Shown here: positions 44,624 to 54,501 of the stretch, piece by piece
Layout of the letters: the number at the start of each line of letters is the position of its first letter
How positions within the stretch are numbered: position 1 is the first letter of the stretch
NCBI GenBank assembly: GCA_028696455.1
Contig: JAQVGZ010000001.1
Location: 34,585-98,584 of the forward strand
Source: Desulfotomaculaceae bacterium
Lineage (GTDB): Bacteria > Bacillota > Desulfotomaculia > Desulfotomaculales > Pelotomaculaceae
DNA length: 64,000 nucleotides
Reading direction: 5' to 3'
Made by a program: the position numbers and the translations under genes
The notes under the pieces: model-generated
Databases searched by the model: none
Told to the model about the DNA's origin: nothing
Seen by the model: the letters and a program-made list of their open reading frames with translations, nothing else

Positions 44624-46555
44624 ATGGCGCGTATAAATTCGTCCGCTGAATTGGAAGAACTAAGGAAGGGTATATTGGCGGCTAATGACCTCAATAAACC
44701 CTGCATTTCAGTATGTGCCGGCGCTGGTTGTGTGGCCTCCGGCGCAAATGAAGTCATCGCCGCCTTTAAAGACGAGATTGCAAAGCAAGGACTAGAGGCA
44801 GACGTGACTACAAAAGGAACCGGTTGCCCTGGATTCTGTGAAAGAGGGCCCGTGGTGGTTATTTATCCTGAGGAGATATGCTATCTTCAGGTAAAGGCTG
44901 AAGACGTTCCCGAGATTGTCGAACAGACCATCAAGGGGAAGAATGTTGTAGAACGACTGCTCTATACTGACCAAACTACTGGCGAAAAAGCGACGCATGA
45001 GTATGATATTCCGTTTTATAAGAACCAGCAGCGGGTTATTATCGGCAGCAACATAAGAATTGATCCAAAGATAATTGATGAATATCTGGCCATCGGTGGT
45101 TATAGAGCTTTGGCCAAAGTTCTTACCGAGATGACCCCTGAGCAGGTAGTGGAAGAAGTCAAAAAGTCCAACTTGAGAGGCCGGGGAGGCGCTGGCTTCC
45201 CCGCCGGGAGCAAGTGGGAAGGATCTCGCAATGCGCCTGACGATATCAAGTATGTAATCGTCAATGCTGACGAGGGAGACCCTGGGGCATTTATGGACCG
45301 AGCTGTACTCGAGGGGAACCCCCACTCAGTGCTGGAAGGGCTGGCCATTGGGGCTTATGCCATCGGCGCTCATGAGGGCTATATATACGTTCGGCAGGAA
45401 TACCCCCTGGCAGTTGAGAATATAAACCTGGCTATTAAGCAGGCTGAGGAATATGGCCTGCTTGGCGAAAATATCCTGGGTTCAGGCTTTAACTTTGTTG
45501 TTAAAGTGCACCAGGGTGCCGGTGCATTTGTCTGCGGTGAGTCCACTGCCTTGATGACGGCTTTAGAAGGCCGGGCAGGCGAGCCAAGGCCGAAGTATAT
45601 CCGTTCCAACATAAAGGGACTTTGGCAAAGACCTAGCGTTTTAAATAACGTTGAGACATGGGCTAATGTGCCGCTGATTATCAACAAAGGGGCTGACTGG
45701 TTTACCGGAATGGGCACTAAAACAAGCAAAGGCACAAAGATTTTTGCCCTGGTCGGGAAGATCAATAATACTGGCCTGGTGGAAGTGCCCATGGGCATGA
45801 CCCTAAGAGATATCATCTACAAGGTAGGCGGTGGTATCCCGGGCGGCAAGAAGTTTAAAGCTGTGCAGACCGGTGGACCGTCCGGCGGGTGTATTCCCGA
45901 GAAGCTGTTGGATTTGGAAGTTGGTTACGATGAACTGACTAAGGTCGGCTCAATGATGGGCTCTGGTGGTATGATTGTCATGGATGAGGATACCTGTATG
46001 GTTGATGTGGCCAGGTACTTTCTTGAGTTCCTCACCGATGAATCCTGCGGCAAGTGTGTGCCCTGCCGCGAAGGAATCAGGCAGATGCTTAAGACCCTGA
46101 CCAATATCACCCAGGGTAAGGGCAAAGAAGGTGACATTGAGCTTTTGGAGGCCCTGGCTGAGACCGCCGTTGAAGGCGCCCTGTGTGCTTTAGGCAAGAG
46201 CGCCCCGAACCCGTTCCTGAGCACGCTGAAATACTTTAGAGATGAATATGAGGCGCACATCAAGGAGAAGAGATGCCCAGCCCTTTCATGCAAAGAGCTG
46301 ATCGCCTTCTACATTGACCCGGCAAAGTGTCATGGATGTGGTACCTGTGCCAGGAAGTGCCCTTCGGGGGCAATTATTGGCGGTAAGAGCCTGATCCATA
46401 TGGTCGACCAGACAAAGTGCACTAAGTGCGGGACTTGCTTCGAGGTTTGCCCTCCTCGTTTCCGGGCGGTAACGAAAATTTCCGGCGAGCCTGTCCCAGA
46501 TCCTATCCCTGAAGAGGAGAGAATTATAGTCAGGGGGGCAAAAAAGAATGAGTAA
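44624..46555 (+). CDS. bamH: BamH: NuoF-like flavoprotein with ferredoxin extensions
   Basis: 643 residues. N-terminal thioredoxin-like [2Fe-2S] region (CAGAGCVASGA ... CPGFCERGP); NuoF core with the NADH/FMN-binding RGRGGAGFPAGSKW and VNADEGDPGAF; cluster motif ESCGKCVPCREG; C-terminal 2[4Fe-4S] domain (CHGCGTCARKCP, CTKCGTCFEVCPP). Oxidises or reduces NAD(H) and links to HdrA-type subunits, as in HydB/HndC-like bifurcating proteins. AGGGTGAAATT before ATG. Overlaps bamI by 8 bp. Confidence 0.88.
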   Translation: MARINSSAELEELRKGILAANDLNKPCISVCAGAGCVASGANEVIAAFKDEIAKQGLEADVTTKGTGCPGFCERGPVVVIYPEEICYLQVKAEDVPEIVEQTIKGKNVVERLLYTDQTTGEKATHEYDIPFYKNQQRVIIGSNIRIDPKIIDEYLAIGGYRALAKVLTEMTPEQVVEEVKKSNLRGRGGAGFPAGSKWEGSRNAPDDIKYVIVNADEGDPGAFMDRAVLEGNPHSVLEGLAIGAYAIGAHEGYIYVRQEYPLAVENINLAIKQAEEYGLLGENILGSGFNFVVKVHQGAGAFVCGESTALMTALEGRAGEPRPKYIRSNIKGLWQRPSVLNNVETWANVPLIINKGADWFTGMGTKTSKGTKIFALVGKINNTGLVEVPMGMTLRDIIYKVGGGIPGGKKFKAVQTGGPSGGCIPEKLLDLEVGYDELTKVGSMMGSGGMIVMDEDTCMVDVARYFLEFLTDESCGKCVPCREGIRQMLKTLTNITQGKGKEGDIELLEALAETAVEGALCALGKSAPNPFLSTLKYFRDEYEAHIKEKRCPALSCKELIAFYIDPAKCHGCGTCARKCPSGAIIGGKSLIHMVDQTKCTKCGTCFEVCPPRFRAVTKISGEPVPDPIPEEERIIVRGAKKNE

Positions 46556-47162
46556 TATTACCTTACAGATTGACGGAAAAGAAGTCTCGGCTAAAGAAGG
46601 GATGACTGTTCTCGAGGCGGCGCAATCGGTTGGGATTTTTATACCCACCCTTTGTCACCACCCGAGTTTGGAGCCCTATGGGGCATGCCGGCTTTGCCTG
46701 GTTGAATTGGAATCGCGCGGCCGGTCCAGACTGGTGGTTTCCTGTATCTACCCGGTAGAAGAAGGCCTGGTTGTCAAGACCAGGTCGGAGAAAGTAGACC
46801 GGATTCGCAAAATGATCCTGGAGCTATTGTTGTCTCATGCTCCTGATGCCTTTGATCTGCAGGATTTGGCCGAGGAGTATGGCGCAGACAAATACCGCTT
46901 TGAAAAAGAGCCCTCTTTTTGCGTTCACTGTGGTCTATGTGTCAGATACTGTGCTGAGGTCAAACAGAAAAAGGCGATTGGATTTATTAACCGGGGAACA
47001 CAGCGGGAGATCAGCTTTATTCCGGAGATAGCCGCTAAGGAGTGCTGGAACTGCAAAGAGTGCTTCCCGCTCTGCCCGACAGAGGCACTCCAGGCTGCTT
47101 TTGTTTTAACGAAAGCACTCGCGTTTTCCTCATCTTCTTTGGAGCCCTCGCCAGCAGAATAG
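46548..47162 (+). CDS. bamI: BamI: NuoG-N-terminal-like Fe-S protein
   Basis: 204 residues, short form of NuoG/HydA N-terminus: plant-type [2Fe-2S] domain (PTLCHHPSLEPYGACRLCLVE), then CVHCGLCVRYC and CWNCKECFPLCP [4Fe-4S] sites. No catalytic H-cluster or molybdopterin domain. Last gene of module 2; terminator at 47208. Confidence 0.85.
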   Translation: MSNITLQIDGKEVSAKEGMTVLEAAQSVGIFIPTLCHHPSLEPYGACRLCLVELESRGRSRLVVSCIYPVEEGLVVKTRSEKVDRIRKMILELLLSHAPDAFDLQDLAEEYGADKYRFEKEPSFCVHCGLCVRYCAEVKQKKAIGFINRGTQREISFIPEIAAKECWNCKECFPLCPTEALQAAFVLTKALAFSSSSLEPSPAE

Positions 47163-47207
47163 ATTATATTCTTACTGGGGAAAATGATGATTATTTGAAA
47201 CATTGAG

Positions 47208-47236
47208 ATGCCGGGGTATAAACCCCGGCATTTTTA
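47208..47236 (+). terminator. Terminator of bam module 2
   Basis: ATGCCGGGGT/ACCCCGGCAT stem with a TATA-like loop and TTTTTAT tail, 45 bp after bamI. Confidence 0.9.
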
Positions 47237-47429
47237 TATTGCCTGGAAGATGAAGTGAAACCATTGGTATCAATCAACTCAACAAGGGAGGAATAATTAC
47301 CTCAGGTTCAGGTATGATGCATATGTGTTTTATGGTTGAAGGTATGATTAGGAAAATCTTGAAAACTATAAAGCAGTAGAACGGTTTCTAGTAATTTTAA
47401 TCAAGAAACTAGAAAATAATATTGGACAA

Positions 47430-47468
47430 AAACGTAAAGTGAAAGGCCTCCCGAACTTGGGAGGCCTT
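47430..47468 (-). terminator. Minus-strand terminator after tRNA-Leu
   Basis: GGCCTCCC/GGGAGGCC stem (47445-47466), followed on the minus strand by TTTCACTTTACGTTTTT. Confidence 0.6.
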
Positions 47469-47476
47469 GATTATCC

Positions 47477-47562
47477 TGGTGCGGGCGGCGGGAGTTGAAC
47501 CCGCACGAGGTTGCCCTCACTGGATCCTAAGTCCAGCGCGTCTGCCATTCCGCCACGCCCGC
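47477..47562 (-). tRNA. tRNA-Leu (anticodon UAG)
   Basis: 86 nt with encoded CCA. Acceptor GCGGGCG/CGCCCGC, anticodon loop CTTAGGA in a CTGGA/TCCAG stem, long variable arm (GTGAGGGCAACCTC) typical of class II tRNA-Leu, T-arm GGTTCAACTCC. Confidence 0.95.
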
Positions 47563-47761
47563 TAAACTTGATGATTCTTAAAATTAGAGACTAATTAAAC
47601 ACTATCAAGTTTACTACACTGGTGTTTTTCTTGTCAAGCGTTATCAATTGCATCAGAAAATTAGGATTTGTCAGCAATATAATATAAAATGTTATAATTT
47701 GCAGGAATAAACGTAACAATGTAGAAATTAGTAACCCAATTGATAATAGGAGGGGTAATTG

Positions 47762-48280
47762 TTGATTCCTGGTGACGCAGAACTTCAGAAGTTATCCAAA
47801 GAAGAGTTAATCGCTCTGGTAAAAGCACAGGCTAAGAACTGGCTTACGGTTGATGGTCATTGGTTTATCGGAGTAGAGGAGAAGTATGGGCTGGATGCTG
47901 CAATTGAACTGGATTACCGTGTGTGGGAGCTTTATCCACCAGCGGAGTTCCGTCGTCTACGGGAAGCCTTGCACCTAACCAAAAAGGGCATACCGGGCAT
48001 TGTCGAGTTCATTAAATATATGTCCACTTCCCTTGTTTTTGACTACGAACTGGAGGTTAGTGAGCGCAAGGCAGTGTTTAAGGTGGTGCACTGCAGACCA
48101 CAGGAGGCCAGGTTACGGGGGGGGCGTCAAGTGTTTGCTTGCAGGGCAACTTGGGAGTCAGCTTTTGAGAAGCTAATTGCTTTTGTAGACCCCCGCATTA
48201 AATACCGGTGTTTGTTCTGCCCGCCGGAGGAACATCCTGATGGATACTGGTGCGGCTGGGAATTCACCTTGGATGACTAG
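47762..48280 (+). CDS. Small conserved protein, possible DUF6125-type
   Basis: 172 residues, cytoplasmic. Pattern WLTVDGHWFIGVEEKYGLDAAIELDYRVW resembles proteins annotated DUF6125/cytosolic in anaerobes. The C-terminal half has Cys at VVHCRPQEAR, FACRA and KYRCLFCPPE ... WCGW, perhaps metal-binding. TTG at 47762 suits AGGAGGGG better than 47759. Stands alone between tRNA-Leu and typA. Function unknown. Confidence 0.7.
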   Translation: MIPGDAELQKLSKEELIALVKAQAKNWLTVDGHWFIGVEEKYGLDAAIELDYRVWELYPPAEFRRLREALHLTKKGIPGIVEFIKYMSTSLVFDYELEVSERKAVFKVVHCRPQEARLRGGRQVFACRATWESAFEKLIAFVDPRIKYRCLFCPPEEHPDGYWCGWEFTLDD

Positions 48281-48310
48281 TGTTTTACCATCAACTGTGG
48301 GAAATATTAA

Positions 48311-48336
48311 AACAACCCGAGAAGGGTTGTTTATTT
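48311..48336. terminator. Bidirectional terminator between 47762 gene and typA
   Basis: AACAACCC/GGGTTGTT stem with short loop and T-rich sequence on both sides, between convergent genes. Confidence 0.7.
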
Positions 48337-48355
48337 GTTGAGCCTGCACGCTCTA

Positions 48356-50170
48356 TCAGGAACTTTTTAAGCTTTTCTGACGGTCGTGTCTGCTGAGTAT
48401 CCGCTTTCGCAGACGTAAACTTTTTGGTGTAACTTCCAATAGCTCATCGCTGCTAATGTATTCAAGTGCCTCTTCCAGGCTGAATTGCCTGGGCTCTTCC
48501 AGGCGAAGGGCAGCCTCAGCTGTGCTTGAGCGAATATTGGTGAGGTGTTTTTTCTTGCAAACATTAACATTTAGATCCTGTTCACGGTTGTGCTCTCCTA
48601 CAACCATCCCCTCATAAACCTTTGTACCTGGGACAATAAAGAGCATTCCCCTCTCCTGGGCGGAATGAAGTCCATATAGATTAGCCTCACCTGATTCAAA
48701 GGCAACCAGCACCCCTTGATAGCGCCCCTTAATATCTCCTTTGTAATGTTCATACCCGAGAAAAAGATGGCTCATTAACCCATGGCCCCTTGTTTCTGAA
48801 AGCAACTGTGAGCGCAAGCCAAGCAGGCCTCTGGCCGGTATTTTAAATTCCATTCTTAGTTGGTCGGGGCCCATGGACGCTAGGTTAATCATTTCACCTT
48901 TTCTAGCTCCAATGATCTCCATTACTACGCCCATTTTGTCCTTGGGGATATCCACCATTAATATCTCGATTGGTTCCATCAGCCGCCCAGCTTCCCAACG
49001 GAAGATCACCTCCGGCTTGGAAACTTGCAGCTCATATCCCTCACGGCGCATAGTTTCGATTAGAATAGATAGATGTAGCTCACCCCGCCCACATACCTGA
49101 AAGACATCCGGGCTATCTGTTTCCTCGACACGCAGGCTGACGTTCTTTTCCATTTCTTTAAAAAGACGGCTTTTGAGGTGGCGAGAGGTTAGGTGTTTGC
49201 CCTCCTCTCCGGCAAAAGGACTGTCATTGACCATGAAGGTCATTTTTAAGGTTGGTTCATCAACAGTAATAGGCTCTAATTGCTCCGGCTGATCTTTGCA
49301 GGCGACGGTTTCACCTATTCTGATGTCTTCCAGACCGGAAAAGGATACAATCTCACCAGATGGTGCTTCATGAACTTCCACCCGTTCCAGTCCTTCGTAA
49401 ACATAAAGAGTGCCAATGCGGCCCTGGCGCAAGGAGCCGTCATGCCCAATTATATAAACTTGTTGACCTGCAGAAATACTGCCGCGCTTTACGCACCCGA
49501 TGCCTATTCGCCCGACAAAGCTATCATATTCTGTGTTGTTAATCAGCAGTTGCAGTGGCCCATTGATGTTTTCATCAGGTGGTGGGATATACCTGACAAT
49601 AGCGTCAAACAGGGGGCGCATGTTTTCACCTGGTATAGCCAGGTCGGTTGTAGCGGTTCCTTGTTTGGCAGAAGTGTAAACGATCGGGAAATCAATCAGT
49701 TCGTCATTTGCTTCGAGATCAATAAAAAGCTCCAGCACTTCATCCACTACCTCAGAAACACGGGACTCAGCCCTGTCTATTTTATTAATGACCACAATCG
49801 GCTTAAGGTTTAACTGCAAGGCTTTGCGTAGGACAAACCTAGTCTGCGGCATAGTACCTTCAAAAGCATCTACCAGTAAAAGAACACCATTGACCATTTT
49901 CAACACCCGCTCAACTTCACCGCCAAAATCAGAATGCCCCGGGGTATCGACGATGTTAATTTTTATACCGCTATAAGCTACTGAGGTGTTTTTTGCCAGG
50001 ATGGTAATTCCGCGCTCCCTTTCCAGGGCATTTGAATCCATTATTCTTTCTGCTACCTGCTGGTTTGTTCTAAAGATGCCGCTTTGTTTTAGCAGAGCAT
50101 CAACAAGAGTGGTTTTGCCATGATCTACATGGGCGATAAGTGCTATATTCCTAAATTTTGTAATGGGCAA
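48356..50170 (-). CDS. typA: TypA/BipA ribosome-associated GTPase
   Basis: 604 residues from TTG 50170, which has GGAGGT eight bases upstream; the ORF-track start at 50227 adds 19 unlikely residues. GTPase motifs [29 protein letters not shown]-like domains II, III and V follow, then the BipA-specific C-terminus ([48 protein letters not shown]). Translational GTPase acting on the ribosome in stress and assembly. Confidence 0.95.
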   Translation of the reverse strand: MPITKFRNIALIAHVDHGKTTLVDALLKQSGIFRTNQQVAERIMDSNALERERGITILAKNTSVAYSGIKINIVDTPGHSDFGGEVERVLKMVNGVLLLVDAFEGTMPQTRFVLRKALQLNLKPIVVINKIDRAESRVSEVVDEVLELFIDLEANDELIDFPIVYTSAKQGTATTDLAIPGENMRPLFDAIVRYIPPPDENINGPLQLLINNTEYDSFVGRIGIGCVKRGSISAGQQVYIIGHDGSLRQGRIGTLYVYEGLERVEVHEAPSGEIVSFSGLEDIRIGETVACKDQPEQLEPITVDEPTLKMTFMVNDSPFAGEEGKHLTSRHLKSRLFKEMEKNVSLRVEETDSPDVFQVCGRGELHLSILIETMRREGYELQVSKPEVIFRWEAGRLMEPIEILMVDIPKDKMGVVMEIIGARKGEMINLASMGPDQLRMEFKIPARGLLGLRSQLLSETRGHGLMSHLFLGYEHYKGDIKGRYQGVLVAFESGEANLYGLHSAQERGMLFIVPGTKVYEGMVVGEHNREQDLNVNVCKKKHLTNIRSSTAEAALRLEEPRQFSLEEALEYISSDELLEVTPKSLRLRKRILSRHDRQKSLKSS

Positions 50171-50297
50171 ATGATTGCTACCTCCTTCCAAAAAATAAAA
50201 TATATCAGTTTTCCCCCCAACTAACAACTTTTATTTTTCTTTTAGTATTTTTCTTTGATTAGATGAACTAAGTAGATCCGATTCTCATTCTGATATG

Positions 50298-50320
50298 AAA
50301 AGGGGCAGCAAGACTGCCCC
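50298..50320 (-). terminator. Minus-strand terminator after the tRNA-Gln/His pair
   Basis: GGGGCA/TGCCCC stem, 7-nt loop, TTTT on the minus strand, between the tRNA genes and typA. Confidence 0.65.
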
Positions 50321-50440
50321 CTTAATTAAAGCTTACAGATATGCTAAAAAAATATATCATTAATGTTGATATCAAATGAATAACGCAGCCTCCCTGAACA
50401 AAGTTCTGGGAGGCTTTTAATGATTAATTTCTATATTATT

Positions 50441-50516
50441 TGGCTGGGGCGGCTGGATTCGAACCAACGAAATGCCGGTGCCAAAGACCGGTGCCTTACC
50501 GCTTGGCGACGCCCCA
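50441..50516 (-). tRNA. tRNA-Gln (anticodon UUG)
   Basis: 76 nt with encoded CCA. Acceptor TGGGGCG/CGCCCCA, anticodon loop CTTTGGC in CCGGT/ACCGG, T-arm GGTTCGAATCC. Confidence 0.95.
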
Positions 50517-50526
50517 AAAAATATAC

Positions 50527-50604
50527 TGGGGTGGGTAATGGGACTCGAACCCACGACCCCCAGAGCCACAATCTGGTGCTCTAACCAACTGAGCTATACC
50601 CACC
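50527..50604 (-). tRNA. tRNA-His (anticodon GUG)
   Basis: Anticodon loop TTGTGGC in CCAGA/TCTGG. Extra G(-1) encoded at 50604 opposite C73, the tRNA-His identity pair; CCA encoded. Lies 10 bp upstream of tRNA-Gln, same transcript. Confidence 0.95.
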
Positions 50605-50864
50605 ATACCATTAACATAGCTTATTCTAGCCAGACTCTGTATTTGGTATGTTAACAAATAATCATTGCCTTGTCAAGGAAAAAACGATATGAAAAACGAA
50701 GGGCGTGTGAAAAAACGAAAGGCGACAGGTGTAAATTTATTTAAAAAGGGTTTATCTTTGTTCGGTAAATAAATACGTTTTTCCTGTTGATAATTTCTAG
50801 TGGTGCGGATATAATTGAAAAAGTAATATTAATACTCACCAAGTGCTGGTAATTATTGAAGTAG

Positions 50865-50945
50865 GTTGACCACACGGGCTATATGAACCCCACCGTCAAC
50901 AAGGACAATAATTGGCGCCAGGGCTGTTGTAAGCCTTGGTTTTTT
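50865..50945 (+). ncRNA. Possible small structured RNA ending in a terminator
   Basis: Stem GTTGAC/GTCAAC (50865-50900) enclosing CACACGGGCTATATGAACCCCACC, then 8-bp terminator CCAGGGCT/AGCCTTGG (50918-50939) with six Ts. It lies in the 504-bp gap between tRNA-His and tig with no ORF. Could be an sRNA or a leader for tig; no family recognised. Confidence 0.45.
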
Positions 50946-51108
50946 AATATGTTTTGAAGGAAATAGTATTGTTTCTGTAGAATAGCTTTTTAAAATGGTT
51001 AAGATATAATAGATGGATTTTTATCTCAGTTGTTTCAAGAGGAGAGGGTGTGACTTTTCTAAAATAGCAACTATCTAATCTAATCAAACAATTTAAGGAG
51101 GAGCATAT

Positions 51109-52425
51109 ATGAAAGCTAACGCGGAAAGGATAGAAAAAAACACTGTTCTCCTTGAAGTTGAGGTGGACTCTGAGCTATTCTCAAAGGCGGTTGACAAGGC
51201 CTACCGCAAAATTGTACGTAATGTAAATGTACCGGGTTTCCGCAAGGGCAAAACGCCGCGTATTATCCTTGAACGTTATATCGGCAAGGAAGCTATCTAC
51301 GAAGAAGCGATGGAAGAGTTGGTACCTGAAGCCTATATTGAGGCGGTTAAAGATACTGGAATTGAACCTATTGACAAACCGCAGGTAGAAATTGTCCAGG
51401 TTGAAGAAGGCAAGCCGGTAGTATTTAAAGCTACTGTTCAAGTGAAACCAGAAATACAGTTGGGACAATACAAAGGACTGGAAGTAGTGAAACCGGTCAT
51501 TAATGTTACAGACGAAGATGTCCAGAAAGAACTGGAACGTTTACAAAATAGCCATGCCAAGTTGCTGACTTTAGAAGAAGGTGTGGTAGAAAACGGCGAT
51601 ATTGCCGTTATAGATTTTCTAGGGAAAATTGACGGAGAGCCTTTTAAGGGGGGAGAGGGCAAAGAATATTCCCTGGAAATCGGCTCAGGTTCTTTCATTG
51701 GAGATTTTGAAAATCAGGTAATTGGTATGCCTATTGGCGAAACCAGGGATATACAGGTAACTTTTCCTGAAAACTATCAGGTAGAGGAATTGACTGGTAA
51801 AGACGCTGTTTTTACCGTTACAGTTAGTGGGATTAAAAGGAAAGAGCTAAGCCAGCTTGATGACGAGTTTGCCAAGGATGTCAGTGAGTTTGATACCTTG
51901 GAGGAATTAAAGGAAGATCTCACGAATAAATTACAATTAAACGCGGAAAACAGGTCAAATTTTATAGTCAGACGTGAGCTGCTCAATAAAGTTGTTGACA
52001 ACTCTGTTGCTGAAATCCCTGACACTATGATTGAACAGCAAATAGGAGAAATGATTGCTAACATGGCAAATAGCTTTGCCAATCAAGGTCTCTCCATTCA
52101 GGATTACCTCGAGTATACCAAATCATCAAAGGAAAAATTGAGTGAGGATTTCCGGCCGGAGGCAGAACGGAACGTAAAAACTGCCCTAGTAATGGAGTCC
52201 ATTGCCAAAACGGAACAAATTGTACCTTCCGAGGAGGATATAAAGGCGGAAATTGAAAGGATTGCTTCGTTATACCGCCAAGATCCGGAGGAATTACGTA
52301 ATATGCTTGACAATGAAGGGAGACTCAGTTATATTACAGAGAATTTAGTCAAGGAAAAAACCTTTCAATTTTTGGTAGATAACGCTAAAATAATTGAGGG
52401 TACCAACAGTCAAATAGAAGAATAG
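51109..52425 (+). CDS. tig: Trigger factor (peptidyl-prolyl isomerase chaperone)
   Basis: 438 residues. N-terminal ribosome-binding signature NVPGFRKGKTPR; middle FKBP-type PPIase domain (GDIAVIDFLGKIDGEPFKGG); helical C-terminal domain. ATG with AAGGAGG. Upstream of clpP-clpX, the usual Firmicute order. Binds nascent chains at the ribosome exit. Confidence 0.97.
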   Translation: MKANAERIEKNTVLLEVEVDSELFSKAVDKAYRKIVRNVNVPGFRKGKTPRIILERYIGKEAIYEEAMEELVPEAYIEAVKDTGIEPIDKPQVEIVQVEEGKPVVFKATVQVKPEIQLGQYKGLEVVKPVINVTDEDVQKELERLQNSHAKLLTLEEGVVENGDIAVIDFLGKIDGEPFKGGEGKEYSLEIGSGSFIGDFENQVIGMPIGETRDIQVTFPENYQVEELTGKDAVFTVTVSGIKRKELSQLDDEFAKDVSEFDTLEELKEDLTNKLQLNAENRSNFIVRRELLNKVVDNSVAEIPDTMIEQQIGEMIANMANSFANQGLSIQDYLEYTKSSKEKLSEDFRPEAERNVKTALVMESIAKTEQIVPSEEDIKAEIERIASLYRQDPEELRNMLDNEGRLSYITENLVKEKTFQFLVDNAKIIEGTNSQIEE

Positions 52426-52486
52426 TAATATAAAAACTCCTCATTGGTAATACGCTGGGGGAATTATTTCAGGAGGTGGAGCGATT

Positions 52487-53071
52487 ATGAATTTAGTGCC
52501 AATTGTAGTAGAACAAACCAACCGAGGCGAACGATCATACGATATCTATTCAAGGCTTTTGAAGGACAGAATTATTTTTTTAGGCGGGCCGATAGACGAC
52601 TATGTAGCTAACCTTGTGATCGCCCAGTTTCTTTTCCTGGAGGCTGAGGACCCCGAAAAAGATATTCACCTTTATATCAATTCTCCTGGTGGTGTAGTTA
52701 CTGCCGGTATGGCTATTTATGATACCATGCAGTATGTTCGACCTCCTGTATCCACTATCTGTCTGGGGCAAGCTGCTAGTATGGGGTCACTGCTTCTGAC
52801 TGCCGGGGCTAAGGGGAAGCGTTTTGCCTTGCCATATGCGAGGATTCTAATTCACCAGCCACTGGGTGGAGTTCAAGGCCAAGCGACAGATATAGATATT
52901 CATGCCAAAGAAATTCTGCGTATGAGAGAATATCTTAATGAAATCCTCTCCAAACATACCGGTCAGCCCCTAGAGAAAATAGCCGGGGACACCGAACGTG
53001 ACTTCTTTATGTCGGCACAGCAAGCTAAAGAATATGGTATTATTGACGAGGTGTTCGATGTCAGGAAGTAA
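52487..53071 (+). CDS. clpP: ClpP protease subunit
   Basis: 194 residues. Catalytic Ser in [10 protein letters not shown], His in [11 protein letters not shown] and Asp in HAKEIL-region; N-terminal [26 protein letters not shown] typical. AGGAGGTG before ATG. Its end overlaps the clpX start region. Forms the tetradecamer proteolytic chamber. Confidence 0.98.
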   Translation: MNLVPIVVEQTNRGERSYDIYSRLLKDRIIFLGGPIDDYVANLVIAQFLFLEAEDPEKDIHLYINSPGGVVTAGMAIYDTMQYVRPPVSTICLGQAASMGSLLLTAGAKGKRFALPYARILIHQPLGGVQGQATDIDIHAKEILRMREYLNEILSKHTGQPLEKIAGDTERDFFMSAQQAKEYGIIDEVFDVRK

Positions 53072-54338
53072 AGGTAAAAGAGGTGGAAATGTGTTTAATG
53101 ATAAAGGACAATTGAAATGTTCTTTTTGTGGTAAACTTCAAGATCAGGTAAAAAAGTTGGTTGCCGGCCCAGGTGTATATATTTGTGATGAATGCATTGA
53201 GTTGTGCAACGAGATCATTGAGGAGGAGCTCAGTGAGGATCTTGGGATGGAACTTGGTGAAATCCCAAAGCCAAAAGAGATTAAGGAAATTTTGGATCAG
53301 TATGTAATCGATCAGGAAGACGCTAAAAAATCCCTTTCAGTTGCCGTTTATAACCACTATAAACGTATTAATTTAGGCGGCAAGATAGATGATGTAGAAC
53401 TGCAAAAGAGCAATATCGTTATGTTGGGACCTACTGGAAGTGGAAAAACACTTTTAGCGCAAACTTTAGCCCGTCTTTTAAACGTACCTTTTGCCATTGC
53501 TGATGCCACATCACTGACTGAGGCAGGTTATGTTGGCGAAGATGTTGAGAATATCCTACTCAAGCTGATTCAGGCTGCAGATTATGATGTGGAAAAAGCG
53601 GAAAAAGGTATTGTTTATATCGACGAGATTGACAAGATTGCCCGTAAATCGGAGAATCCTTCAATAACCCGTGATGTTTCCGGTGAAGGTGTTCAGCAGG
53701 CTCTATTAAAGATACTTGAGGGTACGGTTGCCAGTGTGCCACCTCAAGGTGGACGAAAACATCCCCATCAGGAATTCATTCAGATCGACACTACTAATGT
53801 GTTATTTATCTGTGGAGGAGCATTTGATGGTATTGAAAAGCTTATTGAGAACCGCACCGGGAAGAAGTTGATGGGCTTTGGGGCTGAAATCAAACCGAGA
53901 AAGGAAGTAAGAATTGGAGAAATCTTAAAAAATATTCTCCCGGAAGACCTTTTGAAATATGGTCTTATTCCTGAATTTGTCGGCAGGCTGCCAGTTATTG
54001 TTACGCTTGATGCCCTGGATGAAGATGCGCTTATTCGTATTCTTACCGAGCCAAGAAACGCTCTGGTGAAGCAATATGAAAAAATGCTGCATTTGGATGG
54101 GGTTACCCTGGAATTTACTCAGGATGCGCTAAGAGCAGTAGCTGAAGAAGCCCTCAGGCGCAATACCGGCGCCAGAGGTCTACGGTCTATCCTGGAAGAG
54201 GTAATGCTTGAGGTCATGTATGATATTCCTTCCCGTAATGATATAGCCAGGTGTATTATTACCAAGGAAACCATTCAAAAGAAGGAAGCGCCACGAATTA
54301 TTGCCATAGAACATAAAAAGAAAGAAGTAACGGCTTAG
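53058..54338 (+). CDS. clpX: ClpX ATPase/unfoldase
   Basis: 426 residues from ATG 53058 (GAGGTG upstream). GTG 53091, also with a good Shine-Dalgarno and giving [15 protein letters not shown], matches the usual ClpX N-terminus and may be the true start. Zinc-binding domain (CSFCGK ... CDECIELC); Walker A GPTGSGKT; Walker B IVYIDEID; pore loop GYVGEDVE; sensor-2 GARGLRS. ORF-track start 52998 lies inside clpP and is unlikely. Confidence 0.96.
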   Translation: MSGSKGKRGGNVFNDKGQLKCSFCGKLQDQVKKLVAGPGVYICDECIELCNEIIEEELSEDLGMELGEIPKPKEIKEILDQYVIDQEDAKKSLSVAVYNHYKRINLGGKIDDVELQKSNIVMLGPTGSGKTLLAQTLARLLNVPFAIADATSLTEAGYVGEDVENILLKLIQAADYDVEKAEKGIVYIDEIDKIARKSENPSITRDVSGEGVQQALLKILEGTVASVPPQGGRKHPHQEFIQIDTTNVLFICGGAFDGIEKLIENRTGKKLMGFGAEIKPRKEVRIGEILKNILPEDLLKYGLIPEFVGRLPVIVTLDALDEDALIRILTEPRNALVKQYEKMLHLDGVTLEFTQDALRAVAEEALRRNTGARGLRSILEEVMLEVMYDIPSRNDIARCIITKETIQKKEAPRIIAIEHKKKEVTA

Positions 54339-54383
54339 TAAAACTGCAAATATGTAATATACACATAGTAACATAAAAACATG

Positions 54384-54426
54384 GAAGCTTCTGGCCAAAT
54401 ACCTTGGCTGGAAGCTTCTTTTTTTA
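54384..54426 (+). terminator. Terminator after clpX
   Basis: GAAGCTTC...GAAGCTTC palindromic stem with TGGCCA/TGGCT inner pairing, followed by seven Ts. Confidence 0.9.
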
Positions 54427-54501
54427 CTTATAAATATGGTTAAAATTTGTAAATTAAAGCAATACTACGAATAAATTAAAAATCTAAAAAGGAGGTTTCC
54501 T

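Noticed and set aside
50388-50418. GCCTCCC/GGGAGGC hairpin with TTTT on the plus strand
   Set aside because: No plus-strand gene ends here and on the minus strand it lacks a T-run. The GGGGCA hairpin at 50298 is the better tRNA terminator.
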